Source of the DNA: an uncultured Draconibacterium sp.
GTDB lineage: Bacteria > Bacteroidota > Bacteroidia > Bacteroidales > Prolixibacteraceae
Direction: 5' to 3'
NCBI RefSeq assembly: GCF_963677575.1
Contig: NZ_OY782038.1
Coordinates: 4,901,501-4,965,500, forward strand
Length of the DNA: 64,000 nucleotides
Position numbers and translations under genes: made by a program. Below are positions 51,935-61,311 of this stretch, piece after piece. The number at the start of each line of letters is the position of its first letter. The stretch's first letter is position 1. The notes under the pieces were generated by a model. It made no database searches. It was not told the origin of the DNA and saw only the letters and a list, made by a program, of their open reading frames with translations.

Positions 51935-53136
51935 GGCTGAATTACTCTTAGGGTAAAACTGAAATGCCCTTTTTCATCGTAGTCATTTAGTTCGAAAACC
52001 TGATTATCGATTTCCTGAATAAATGATTTTTTCTCAAGAGCAATAAGCCAACGGTTTAGGTCGGATGAAGAATTACATATGCCCGAGATATTAATAATGT
52101 TCTCCTGAAAAAAGATCAAATTTTTTCGTTGATCATTTGCAATTGGATTAATCACCAGTGAAGTTAGTTTTATCTCTCCAATAATAGTCGCAGCTATCCT
52201 GTCAGCATAGTAAGAATAGTATTTGTAATTATTAAGATTTAACTCTCCCAGAAACTTTTGCTTATCCTCAAAGTCTTGTTTTAGTTTATCTAATTTCGTA
52301 AGTTGCCCTTGATGATGGGTTAATATCTGAGAACGTTCATTAAATACATCTGTTTTAACCTGAAGAATTATAAAATTTAATAGCAGGATAAGAAGAATGC
52401 TCCCTAAGCTCAATGGTAATCCTTTTTTTACAATCATTTTGTGTTTATAATTCATTGCTAACTGTTTCCAGTCGCTTTGTATTAAATTCGGATTCTCCTC
52501 ATTTATACTTATAGTCGCAAGAACATTTGAATAGGGAAGAATAAGATCGGATTTAATCTCAGTTGTTCCGATTTTTAAAGAGGGCCTGTCTTCAACATCG
52601 ATTGGAAAAATTTCTGAAATTCCTTCTTTATCAAGTCTAATCTTATAATTATTGATTACAAACTCCTTTTCCTGATTATGATTGATATATTCTAGTAAGT
52701 GAGAAAAACAATATGCCTCCAGTGATATTGATACAATAATTATTTGTCTGTCATAAAAGGTTGAAATAAATTTCTTAAAATTCTCTTTTCTTATTACAGA
52801 TAGAAATCTGAAATTACCTGACTGAAATAGCTGAACATGAAATTGTTTTAAATCAGAAACATGTATTATATCATCAATTGAGACGTTAGAGTTAAGTTCT
52901 ATCCGTTTATATAAAATATTATCACCGGAATAACTAATACTAACCGGTATTTCTCCAAACTCGATTTCATCAAGTCTGTCAAATGAATCCAGGCGGTGTT
53001 CTTTTAAAATATTCAGAACTCCTTTTTTGTATTCTATTAATATTACGTTTAACTGCACGGTTCTACTTGTCTCAATAACATGGACTCCCCAAATCTTTTT
53101 AAACCTGATTATATGTGAAACAATTTTATCAATCAT
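51931..53136 (-). CDS. GspL-like (PilM/PilN-type) assembly platform protein
   Basis: 401 residues. The N-terminal 200 residues are an actin-like cytoplasmic fold judged by length and strand pattern (IWGVHVIETSRTVQLNVILI). One membrane helix follows (about 236-256), then a coiled coil (about 262-295) and a ferredoxin-like periplasmic part (INISGICNSSSDLNRWLIAL), as in GspL or a PilM-PilN fusion. It would anchor the ATPase to the platform. Two bases separate it from gspD. Confidence 0.72.
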   Translation of the reverse strand: MIDKIVSHIIRFKKIWGVHVIETSRTVQLNVILIEYKKGVLNILKEHRLDSFDRLDEIEFGEIPVSISYSGDNILYKRIELNSNVSIDDIIHVSDLKQFHVQLFQSGNFRFLSVIRKENFKKFISTFYDRQIIIVSISLEAYCFSHLLEYINHNQEKEFVINNYKIRLDKEGISEIFPIDVEDRPSLKIGTTEIKSDLILPYSNVLATISINEENPNLIQSDWKQLAMNYKHKMIVKKGLPLSLGSILLILLLNFIILQVKTDVFNERSQILTHHQGQLTKLDKLKQDFEDKQKFLGELNLNNYKYYSYYADRIAATIIGEIKLTSLVINPIANDQRKNLIFFQENIINISGICNSSSDLNRWLIALEKKSFIQEIDNQVFELNDYDEKGHFSFTLRVIQP

Positions 53137-53138
53137 TA

Positions 53139-55076
53139 TTAAAAGACAATTTCAGGACTGATTAAAATTAAGAGCTTACTTTCAGAATTCTTTGTGGTAC
53201 TTCTACTAAATAGCCATTTTATAATTGGAATCTTTGAAAGAAGTGGTGTACCGGAATGAAGTTTTTCTTTCGATACTTCTTCTAATCCTCCCAAAAGAAT
53301 AGTTTCCTGGTTAAGAATCCTGATTTGGGAAACAAATTTACGGGTTGCATTACCAGGGGGGGCATCTTCAATTTCTGGGGGAATGAAATCAGAAAATTCT
53401 GCTTCTATATCAAGAGTGATATTATCATTTCCTGAGACAATAGGAACGATTCTTAATGAAAGATTTGCATCAACTTTGTTAAAGCGTGGGCTTGTCGTAA
53501 TTATTGGATTAACACCTCCAGTAACATTTTGGGTGCTTTCTTTATAATATACAGAACGTCCTATTGTCATTGTTGCTTCGTGACCGTTTAACGTAGATAA
53601 TTTTGGTGTTGAGTTTACTTTTATATTACCATTTTCTTCAAGAGCCTTTATTGTTAGGTAGAAGTTTGAATTTACTTTCCCAAGATTAATGAAGTTATTC
53701 ATATGAACCTTTTCTAAGAAAGAGTTTATCGTTTTTGCACCAACAGTTACATTTGCATCAGGGAATACATTTCCCCGAGTTGTTTTGGTTGAGTCTCCGA
53801 AGGCAGCAGATATACCGAAATCAGTAGTTTTGTTTTTATTAACCTCGATAACCATAACGCTGATCATTATATTGGGCACCGGTTGATCTAACTCTATTAG
53901 CAATTTTTCAACTTCCTTTATTCTACTTGAACTTCCACTTAAAATAAGAGCGTTTAATTCTTCAAATGGCAATATCTGAATGTCTTCTATTAATTGGGGA
54001 GGAATTGAAGCCTGAATTTCCCACATAGTACGGTGTTGGAACTTAACAAGTTTGGTCGTTCGAAATCCTTCGTCAAGTCGATTCCCAATAATATATACAT
54101 CCTTTTGGTTAATATATGTGTGATTGGTCCCTTGTAGTAAAAAATCTAATAAGTCAGAAAAGTTTATGTTGCTTACTTTTAGGAAAGTCGATCCTTCGGG
54201 GACCGAGAAAAAAATGTAATTTTTATTTGATTCATAGGCTGCTTCATTAATGATATCCGCTACGGGAATGTTAATTGCTTCTACATTAAGTAAAGAGTCG
54301 TCAGTTAGTTCAATGAAGAGATTATCGGGTAGATTATTTTTTCTTGATTGAGTATTTTTATTGGTTTGTCCACGAATTCCTGCGCCTCTTATTGTTATCG
54401 GCATTTCTTCAGTAGATTCCGTTTGCTTCAGAATGTAAAAATCTTCTTCTTCACTTTTCTCTAACACGAGGCTATTTGCAAATGCTATTTTCTCCAAACC
54501 AATATCAAAAGGGACAGCTTTAATCAGCCCATTCATTGGCTGTTCTTTAACATTTGGTGCCAGTATTATATTTTTCCCGGATATAGTTGTAAGTTCCCGA
54601 ACAAAGGATGTTACACTATCATTTTTTAAATCAACGGTTAATAGATCTTTTTCATTATCATAGATTATATTAGGCGTAGGGTTTATGATAGGAACTTCTT
54701 CTTGCGGAGCCTCATAAGGATTAAAAGACATGATGTTCCCAATGAAATCTATGTCCAACTCATATTTTTCACATAGAAAAAGTACTAGGTCTTTTACCGA
54801 GACGTTTGTGAAATTATTGGTTACTTTTGATTTGATATCTGGCGATACGCTTACATTTAGTCCATATGCTTCAGCAGCGCCACGAAGTAATTCCTGTATA
54901 GTCGCACTAACAACTGAGAACTCTGCCATTTCTTTGAGACCAGGAACCTCAGATCTGGATAATTTGGTCAGAGTCGAATCAATTTCAGTAAGACGTTCTT
55001 GAAATGGTTCCTGAGATACTACTGTTAAAGGAACCAGAAAGAAAAGTATAAATATTGTTATCGATTTATTCTTCAT
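53139..55076 (-). CDS. gspD: Secretin GspD/PilQ
   Basis: 645 residues with a signal peptide (about 1-21). N0/STN-type domain about 55-125 (LRGAAEAYGLNVSVSPDIKS, then VSVKDLVLFLCEKYELD), further N domains to about 400 (EELNALILSGSSSRIKEVEK), and the secretin barrel about 400-645 with IMISVMVIEVNKN, GHEATMTIGRSVYY, ETILLGGLEEVSKEK and LLSKIPIIKWLFSRS. It forms the outer-membrane gate. No clear pilotin-binding S domain. Confidence 0.9.
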   Translation of the reverse strand: MKNKSITIFILFFLVPLTVVSQEPFQERLTEIDSTLTKLSRSEVPGLKEMAEFSVVSATIQELLRGAAEAYGLNVSVSPDIKSKVTNNFTNVSVKDLVLFLCEKYELDIDFIGNIMSFNPYEAPQEEVPIINPTPNIIYDNEKDLLTVDLKNDSVTSFVRELTTISGKNIILAPNVKEQPMNGLIKAVPFDIGLEKIAFANSLVLEKSEEEDFYILKQTESTEEMPITIRGAGIRGQTNKNTQSRKNNLPDNLFIELTDDSLLNVEAINIPVADIINEAAYESNKNYIFFSVPEGSTFLKVSNINFSDLLDFLLQGTNHTYINQKDVYIIGNRLDEGFRTTKLVKFQHRTMWEIQASIPPQLIEDIQILPFEELNALILSGSSSRIKEVEKLLIELDQPVPNIMISVMVIEVNKNKTTDFGISAAFGDSTKTTRGNVFPDANVTVGAKTINSFLEKVHMNNFINLGKVNSNFYLTIKALEENGNIKVNSTPKLSTLNGHEATMTIGRSVYYKESTQNVTGGVNPIITTSPRFNKVDANLSLRIVPIVSGNDNITLDIEAEFSDFIPPEIEDAPPGNATRKFVSQIRILNQETILLGGLEEVSKEKLHSGTPLLSKIPIIKWLFSRSTTKNSESKLLILISPEIVF

Positions 55077-55081
55077 ATCAC

Positions 55082-56512
55082 TTAGTCGGAAATAAGTAAG
55101 CTATATACTTCATTCACAGATGTTTTTCCAGATTTGACAAGGTCAAATGCCTGTTCCTGAATTAATTTTACCTGATTATTTTTCAGGTATTCGCCAATCC
55201 CAAGGTTTGTTATTTTTATATTTTCCCGTAACTCTTCATCAATGCTAATAACTTCAAAAATTGCACAGCGGCCTTTATAACCTGTGTGAAAACAATTCTC
55301 ACATCCATTTGCGGTAAAATGATACTCGGGAATGCCCTCTGTTCTAAAAGATTGAGGCAGAATGTCGTTGTTAAATGGTTGCTTAACTTTACAGTTATTA
55401 CATAAAAGTCGAACCAGCCTTTGTGCAACAGTGAGATTTAAAGTGTTGGCAACCATGAAAGACGGAATTCCCATATCTATTAAGCGAGAGACCGTACCCC
55501 ATGCAGAGTTTGTATGGATTGTAGATAAGACCAGATGCCCGGTCAAAGCTGCTCTAATAGCCATTTGAGCAGTCGCGACATCTCTGATTTCGCCAACCAT
55601 TATAATATCTGGATCTTGTCGTAAAAATGTTTTTAGAGCCCGTGTAAAATCAAGACCAATGTCTTCTTTTAATTGAACCTGGTTAATTCCTTCCAGGGTA
55701 TATTCTACCGGATCTTCAATGGTAAGAATATTTTTTGTGGCTGTATTTAACTTTTTTAGCGTTGCGTATAAGGTAGTTGTTTTTCCAGAGCCGGTAGGAC
55801 CACTAATTAGTATTATTCCGTTAGGCTTTTTTATCCCTTCTTCATACCGATATAAATCAATTTCTGAAAATCCCATTTTTTCAAGCTCTAATCCAGAAGC
55901 ATCATTACTTAAAATACGCATAACAACTTTTTCTCCATACAAAGTTGGTAGCACAGAAACTCTTATGTCAAATTTGTGATTATCACGGTTAAAAAAGATC
56001 CTGCCATCTTGTGGAAGTCTCTTTTCTGAAATATCAAGCCGGCTCATTATCTTGATTTTATTAAGTATTCCCGGATATATCTCTTTGGGTATACTATATC
56101 TTTCAATTAGCTGTCCGTCAATTCTGATTCTAACTTTACTTTTTTTTGCAGATGGTTCAATATGGATGTCACTACTCCCCAATATTTTTGCTTCTTTTAT
56201 GAGTTGGAAAACAAAATCTTCAGCCCCAACTTTTACCGAGATGTTCTCATTGGTTTGTGTATTTCTGGGATAATACTTCGTAAGCAGCTCTGAGAGTTCC
56301 GTTTCTGTCAATTCTTCAAAATAAATTTCTTTTCCGGTTATTATTGAGAGTTCATTTTTAATTTTAGCCTGTTGTAAGCTTTGGTCGATATACAATTGGA
56401 GTGTACCGTTTTCTGCATATTTTGGTACAACCCGATATTGCCAAGCCATTTCAGTACTAATTGTTTGACGTAAATTAGTGTCTATCCTGATATCTCTAAT
56501 ATTAATTTCCAT
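55082..56512 (-). CDS. gspE: Secretion/pilus assembly ATPase GspE/PilB
   Basis: 476 residues. An N-terminal GspE_N-like domain (about 1-85), then the core: Walker A GPTGSGKTTT (238-247), Asp box NILTIEDPVEY, Walker B DIIMVGEIRD (302-311) and His box LTGHLVLSTIHTN. The C-terminal zinc Cys set is CNNC (371, 374) and CENC (404, 407). It powers pseudopilus growth at the inner membrane. The start overlaps the prepilin-peptidase stop by 11 bases. Confidence 0.95.
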   Translation of the reverse strand: MEINIRDIRIDTNLRQTISTEMAWQYRVVPKYAENGTLQLYIDQSLQQAKIKNELSIITGKEIYFEELTETELSELLTKYYPRNTQTNENISVKVGAEDFVFQLIKEAKILGSSDIHIEPSAKKSKVRIRIDGQLIERYSIPKEIYPGILNKIKIMSRLDISEKRLPQDGRIFFNRDNHKFDIRVSVLPTLYGEKVVMRILSNDASGLELEKMGFSEIDLYRYEEGIKKPNGIILISGPTGSGKTTTLYATLKKLNTATKNILTIEDPVEYTLEGINQVQLKEDIGLDFTRALKTFLRQDPDIIMVGEIRDVATAQMAIRAALTGHLVLSTIHTNSAWGTVSRLIDMGIPSFMVANTLNLTVAQRLVRLLCNNCKVKQPFNNDILPQSFRTEGIPEYHFTANGCENCFHTGYKGRCAIFEVISIDEELRENIKITNLGIGEYLKNNQVKLIQEQAFDLVKSGKTSVNEVYSLLISD

Positions 56513-57005
56513 ACACCAACTTTGTTATCCAATAATCTGAATATAAATTTAGTTCTACACCTGCTAACTGTACACCGTAAATAACCAGGATGAATAAGCT
56601 TTGCAGCCCAGCCAGTGGTATTAGCTTTGATTCAGGTTTTTTGAAAAGAAAATACAGGATAAGAGAGCATAAAGTAGAGAGTATAAAGAATATTATATAG
56701 TTTATTGGAGAAAAAAGGAGGGTTAATATAATCCAGGTAATGATGTCACCCAAGCCAATATGTTGGCAGATTTCTGATAGCTTCAATCGTTTCAGGAATA
56801 GATAAAGTGTTGCAATAGCAAGTTGTATTATTATAAAAGCAAGATTTATGGCTACATGTACAATCTGACCTTCCTGGTAATAGAACTGTATGGAAAAAAA
56901 CACAAAAAGTACTACAAAATAATACCATCGTACCGCTCGAAACCTCATATCTTCTATAAATATTAGTCCGAGCAGAAGAATTATCATTAATTTTAGTACA
57001 TCCAT
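56502..57005 (-). CDS. Prepilin peptidase (A24) without the methylase domain
   Basis: 167 residues, nearly all membrane helices. The two catalytic Asp can be placed: D19 in IFIEDMRFRAVRW and D87 in HIGLGDIITW (GxGD). The N-terminal Cys-rich methyltransferase part of full-length GspO/PilD is missing, as in short archaeal and Bacteroidota members. It would process the prepilins encoded around it. Confidence 0.82.
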   Translation of the reverse strand: MDVLKLMIILLLGLIFIEDMRFRAVRWYYFVVLFVFFSIQFYYQEGQIVHVAINLAFIIIQLAIATLYLFLKRLKLSEICQHIGLGDIITWIILTLLFSPINYIIFFILSTLCSLILYFLFKKPESKLIPLAGLQSLFILVIYGVQLAGVELNLYSDYWITKLVYGN

Positions 57006-57022
57006 ATTGTTTGATCTTATTG

Positions 57023-57430
57023 TTAGTCTTTAACAACCTCTATCAGTTCTCCCAATTCATTGATCTCCCATACATTAAATTGTCCGTCGCCGTCAAAATC
57101 CACTACAGCAGTTGCCTGAGCTGTAAAAGTATTTGGAGATACGTCGGTTATTTCAATTATATATTTGGCACTACCTCCTTCTTCTGTGACTGGTTTTTGA
57201 TGTTCAAATCCAATTTTATCTAACTCTGTAGTGTATTTTGCATATTCATAAAAATGAGTTTTTTCAAGTGTTTGAACCATCTTTAGTGCATTTTTTGCTT
57301 CCATACTGTGTGCCCGGGTGACCAGTGGCATCAGCTCCGGAAGCGCCAGAAGTATCAATATCCCTATTATTACCAATACCACTAACAGCTCAGTTAAGGT
57401 ATAGGCCTTAATCCTTTTTGCTTTCATCAT
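57023..57430 (-). CDS. Major pseudopilin, GspG-like
   Basis: 135 residues. KRIKA|YTLTELLVVLVIIGILILLAL is a classical prepilin helix with Glu at +5 and Ala at -1. The C-terminal part contains DFDGDGQFNVWEI, a calcium-type loop, as in GspG. MMKAKR has two possible starts. It overlaps the MORN-type gene by 23 bases and precedes the peptidase by 17. Confidence 0.85.
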   Translation of the reverse strand: MMKAKRIKAYTLTELLVVLVIIGILILLALPELMPLVTRAHSMEAKNALKMVQTLEKTHFYEYAKYTTELDKIGFEHQKPVTEEGGSAKYIIEITDVSPNTFTAQATAVVDFDGDGQFNVWEINELGELIEVVKD

Positions 57431-58136
57431 CTTTAACCTTTTTGGAATTATTTTTTCTAATTTTTTTTTGTTTCGGCTGCTCTGGTGAATCTGGAATTAT
57501 TTCCTCCTTCGATTCCTTTTTATTAATACGTTTTAGTTTTCTTTCTTCTGACTTAGCCTTTCGATGCGTCTTTTTTTCTTCTTTCTTTAGTTTTCTTTCA
57601 TTTTTTACCTGTTCTTTATCTTTTGGTATTATAAGTTGCCATTTTTTATCTTTCCATCTGTACCTGGCGGATTCTATCCCTTTAAGGTCATATTCTATTT
57701 TTTTCCCAACAAGTTTCCCTTTCCTCCATCTAGTTTTTGAGCTGATTTCTCCATTAGAATGCCACGTATACCAGGTCCCATTTTTTAAGCCAGACTTAAA
57801 TTCTCCTTGTCTCAGTAATCTTCCCTTACCAATAAAACAGGTAAAATTGCCATCAACTAAATTGCCCAAATAACTCCCGCGACTTTGTCCTAATTCCCTG
57901 TGAAATAAATAGTGATACATCCTTTTCTTATTTGGATTTCTAACATCTTTGCCGGTAATTTTAAATACAAAACTTGTATCTTCTTTGAGTATGGTAACCG
58001 GACGATTTTTTAGATAATCAGGAATAAATTTCTGGGATGAACCCTTTGTCGGGATAAAAAAACAACATAGAACAAGAAGAACGGAGGTCATTTGTTTTGT
58101 TGTTGTATGTAATATGATGGGTTTCGGATTCATCAT
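57408..58136 (-). CDS. MORN-type repeat protein with a basic C-terminal tail
   Basis: 242 residues: a signal or anchor helix near 14-32, then MORN-like repeats (about 105-165) with FKSGLKNGTWYTWHSNGEIS and RKGKLVGKKIEYD, then a very basic, Lys/Glu-rich low-complexity tail (about 170-242). MORN repeats often mediate membrane or protein contacts. Its place at the top of the secretion operon suggests an accessory or a substrate; function unknown. Confidence 0.65.
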   Translation of the reverse strand: MMNPKPIILHTTTKQMTSVLLVLCCFFIPTKGSSQKFIPDYLKNRPVTILKEDTSFVFKITGKDVRNPNKKRMYHYLFHRELGQSRGSYLGNLVDGNFTCFIGKGRLLRQGEFKSGLKNGTWYTWHSNGEISSKTRWRKGKLVGKKIEYDLKGIESARYRWKDKKWQLIIPKDKEQVKNERKLKKEEKKTHRKAKSEERKLKRINKKESKEEIIPDSPEQPKQKKIRKNNSKKVKDDESKKD

Positions 58137-58172
58137 TGCCCTTTGGATATAAAATCGGCTAATCGTTATTAA

Positions 58173-59678
58173 TTAATATTTGATAATCATTTGCCCTGAT
58201 AGCTCTTTGTCATCAGCTAAAATGGAATAGGTATAAACACCAGTTGGAACCAATACACTATCAGTTGTATTTTTCCCATCCCATTTTAACTCAACACTAT
58301 CTGTCTTAAAAACCAGATTATTATTGATGTCTTTAATTTCGAGCAGATACTGTGTAATTTCTTCAGTGCCTGAAACCTCCAGGAAATCATAAAAGCCATC
58401 GTCATCGGGTGAAAAATATACACCGTCTTCCAAAGTGAGGTTTAGGTTTGACCAAACCTTTCTGACAGGCAGAACAGGATATAGTGAGAGTTCCGAATTA
58501 TTAACTTCATAAAAGAATGGATGAATTTCTTTTTCTTCCAGGCCCGATTTGAGCTTAAGATCATGGATTGTACCGTCACTATTCACTTGGAACTGGTATC
58601 CAACACCAATTTCTGTGTTATTTTTTAATATATTTAATAAAATGTTTGCTGTTAAATCAGGGTGTACAATAACGAATCCTTCTCTTCCTCCAAAAGGAAT
58701 TGTATCGTTCAGTTCAGGAGCAATAACCTGGTATTGTGTTGCCTGATAGTCTAAGCCATTATTTAATTCTGTTGTGTTTATATAAAATCTAATCTCTACA
58801 TAATCTGAGATTTCTATACCTATTTCCTTTGTATAAAGAGTGAGGCCTGGCACTTTTGTATTACTGACAGCACATCTGTATTTTCCCAAAATATCTTCTT
58901 TAATATAATTTTCTACAGTATATACAGAATCTGTTGCTCCTTCAATATCGACCCATTCAATTTTCGCACTTTGGGCTTTATTATTCCCTTTATCTACATT
59001 TTTCAATTGCATTTTTTGCCATTGGTAGGTATTGTAATCTCCGGGCGTTTCAACACTAATACTTACCGGCATCCCGTCGTAAAAGGTTAATTCCTGAGTT
59101 TCTCCAATTTCAGCCTGGTCCATATAGCTCAGAAAACTAACGATCGATTTACCATTATCATCAAACAACGGCTCAAGATCTCCAAAGTCTAAATTGTTGT
59201 TATCTAACTGAAGTTTAATTTTTCCTAAATCAGGATGTCCTGAAAAATCAGGAAGTGAAGTAAACTTATTATTATTTAGTTTATAGTGGAGTAGGGTTTC
59301 AATATTGGCCAATTCCTGAGGGATTGCTCCTGCCAGATTGTTTCTTGCAAGGAAAAGTTTTTTTAAGCTGGTTAAATTTCCAATACTATTTGGTAATTCC
59401 CCTTCCAGATTATTATCATTCAAAATTATTTCAACTACATCTCCATTTTCAATAAATATTCCAAACCAAGTGGATAAATCAGGGCTTAACCAATTTGTAT
59501 TGTCTGTCCAATAGCTACCATTTGTGCTATTAAAAAAATCAGTTAAGGCGCTAATCTCTGTTTGGTCTTCAACATCAGGGAAATAGGCATTGATTGCAAC
59601 GGTCTGTTTTACATGTATAGCAATTAGAGCCATTGTTATGAAGAGCGATGCGATTTTTATTGTTTTCATATTTGTCAA
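58173..59678 (-). CDS. Secreted LRR protein with a CHU_C/FlgD-like C-terminal domain
   Basis: 501 residues. A signal peptide (about 1-28), leucine-rich repeats about 40-170 (LEGELPNSIGNLTSLKKLFL, LAGAIPQELANIETLLHYKL), an Ig-like part about 200-290, and a C-terminal domain with YFSPDDDGFYDFLEV and WDGKNTTDSVLVPTGVYTYSI, close to the gliding-motility C-terminal (CHU_C) type. A surface protein, perhaps a substrate of the system encoded downstream. Gap to the MORN-type gene 36 bases. Confidence 0.75.
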   Translation of the reverse strand: MTNMKTIKIASLFITMALIAIHVKQTVAINAYFPDVEDQTEISALTDFFNSTNGSYWTDNTNWLSPDLSTWFGIFIENGDVVEIILNDNNLEGELPNSIGNLTSLKKLFLARNNLAGAIPQELANIETLLHYKLNNNKFTSLPDFSGHPDLGKIKLQLDNNNLDFGDLEPLFDDNGKSIVSFLSYMDQAEIGETQELTFYDGMPVSISVETPGDYNTYQWQKMQLKNVDKGNNKAQSAKIEWVDIEGATDSVYTVENYIKEDILGKYRCAVSNTKVPGLTLYTKEIGIEISDYVEIRFYINTTELNNGLDYQATQYQVIAPELNDTIPFGGREGFVIVHPDLTANILLNILKNNTEIGVGYQFQVNSDGTIHDLKLKSGLEEKEIHPFFYEVNNSELSLYPVLPVRKVWSNLNLTLEDGVYFSPDDDGFYDFLEVSGTEEITQYLLEIKDINNNLVFKTDSVELKWDGKNTTDSVLVPTGVYTYSILADDKELSGQMIIKY

Positions 59679-59741
59679 TTTTTGTATTATATGTGGTTCA
59701 CCGAGGTGCCGTTTATTTGTTGGTATATTCAGAAATAAGTT

Positions 59742-60695
59742 TTATAAATTCCTATTAAGTTTTTTAGCTATAAATTTCCATTCTCTTCTTCCTAGCTTAA
59801 CTTTCTTGTTAAAGTTATTCCTGTCAAATTCTCTTATATTACTATTCTTCATTCCCTTGTGTAATATTGCCGCACAGCAGTACCATGATTCAGAATCCCA
59901 AAGAGAAAAGTGTTGTGCATAAGATTTGCTTATAACATCCGTTGAAACCAGAGGAACAATATATCCGGGTATCCCTTTTTGAATAATATCTGCATATTCT
60001 TCATCGGAGCATATTTCTACACTGTTTTTGTATTTGGCCCTTATTTTCTCAATCCCAAACTTTTCATCGTACAGAAACTCGGGTATTATTAATGTTTTGT
60101 TTCTTAAGTAAGATATGTCTCGCTTTTTATTATTATAAATTTTTCTGTGGCTGGAAATAATACCCGAATCAATTTGGTTTATCATTTCCTGAAGACTTCT
60201 TACTGAAGCGGTTATTGAAGTTTGATTTAAAAAAATGGAATCAGGGGTAAAAGGAACCGGAAAAGCAATAGTTTTTCCTGAAGACATCGTTACACGGGCA
60301 GCTGCTGAATATAACTCAACGTTAATGTCATGGGGAATATTTGAATCTTTTAATTTATACGAAACGGCTTCATAAGTTCCTACGGATAGTAAGTGACAAT
60401 TGCATTTTGATTTTAATGCTCTTCGGGCATCGTTACCATATTTTTCATCTGATATCGTACTGGTGGTCCAGTATTTATCCATTACATCACTAATAATCCT
60501 ATTGCTGTCATCATAAGATGCCTGTAACTCTGCTTTATTCTTTTTCTTTGGGCCTTCCTTTAGGCTAATAATTGCCTTTTCCGTCTTCATTTGCTCAACA
60601 GTGTCCGCTGTAATTTTAAAACCGCCAAAACATGATTGCAGTGTACACAATATGGCACCCGCTACAACAAGTTTAATTATACTCCGCATAACCAT
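59742..60695 (-). CDS. Lipoprotein of unknown function, first gene of the secretion operon
   Basis: 317 residues with a lipoprotein signal (MRSIIKLVVAGAILCTLQSC, Cys at about 22). The rest is a soluble, mixed alpha-beta protein with several Cys (CNCHLL, WYCCAA). No family recognised. It is the first gene of the operon, with a 616-base upstream region. Distances to the next gene (63 bases) allow co-transcription. Confidence 0.6.
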   Translation of the reverse strand: MVMRSIIKLVVAGAILCTLQSCFGGFKITADTVEQMKTEKAIISLKEGPKKKNKAELQASYDDSNRIISDVMDKYWTTSTISDEKYGNDARRALKSKCNCHLLSVGTYEAVSYKLKDSNIPHDINVELYSAAARVTMSSGKTIAFPVPFTPDSIFLNQTSITASVRSLQEMINQIDSGIISSHRKIYNNKKRDISYLRNKTLIIPEFLYDEKFGIEKIRAKYKNSVEICSDEEYADIIQKGIPGYIVPLVSTDVISKSYAQHFSLWDSESWYCCAAILHKGMKNSNIREFDRNNFNKKVKLGRREWKFIAKKLNRNL

Positions 60696-61311
60696 TTTTT
60701 CTTATTTAGTTTGTTGACTGAAGATTTGAGGTACCCTGATATGTTTTCTGGAAATTGCAACCTCCCGGATGTGGTAAGACGAGCTAATGGGATTAAAATC
60801 ACTTGAATGCGATTGCAGGAAAGAGTATTCATGATCTTTCTATTTTTTATTAAAAAAGGTGTGGGGCAGTAAACCAAATACTTTAGCGGGTAAAGCTTAC
60901 CGCCCCTTTTTTATTTATTTCATTTTAATAGTAATCAAATCAAAATTGCTACTATTAATTGGTCTTGTTTATTTCTGTGAATGAATTTTATGTTCAGGCA
61001 TCTATTAGCGACTATTTTGTGTTTTAACTTAGGCCTCAGGTTTTAAAAGTATTTGTTTTTTACTTAAAATACAAATAATAAATTATTTTTTGTTTTCCTG
61101 TCACCGATCCTTGTTTGGTGAAGGCTAAAATCTGATTATATCCATATCTTTCTAATTTTAGTATAGTTTTTATTCTCGCACAATTTTAAACTATCTGTAG
61201 GAAAATAAGAAGCTATAATAATAAGGTTTTCAATATGCCCATATTGTGTCCAATTTTACGCTGCTAATTTCATTTCGAAAGATGAAGTTTTATGGAACGA
61301 GGCATCAGTTG
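60696..61311. other. 616-bp upstream region of the secretion operon
   Basis: No gene. AT-rich. It should contain the operon promoter on the minus strand, but no clear TAnnTTTG with spacing was found. It holds the stem-loop at 60863-60912. The right half (60950-61311) shows no signal. Confidence 0.5.
60863..60912. promoter_or_regulatory. Two competing hairpins (terminator or attenuator type)
   Basis: GGGGCAGTAA (60863-60872) can pair with TTACCGCCCC (60897-60906); the same right arm can instead pair with GCGGGTAA (60887-60893) in a shorter stem. A T run follows on the plus strand. On the minus strand it would lie in the operon leader. It may be a simple bidirectional terminator. Confidence 0.45.

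Noticed and set aside
57418..57873. 151-codon plus-strand frame
   Set aside because: Antisense to the Lys/Glu-rich tail of the MORN-type protein; Ser/Phe/Leu composition is the usual shadow.
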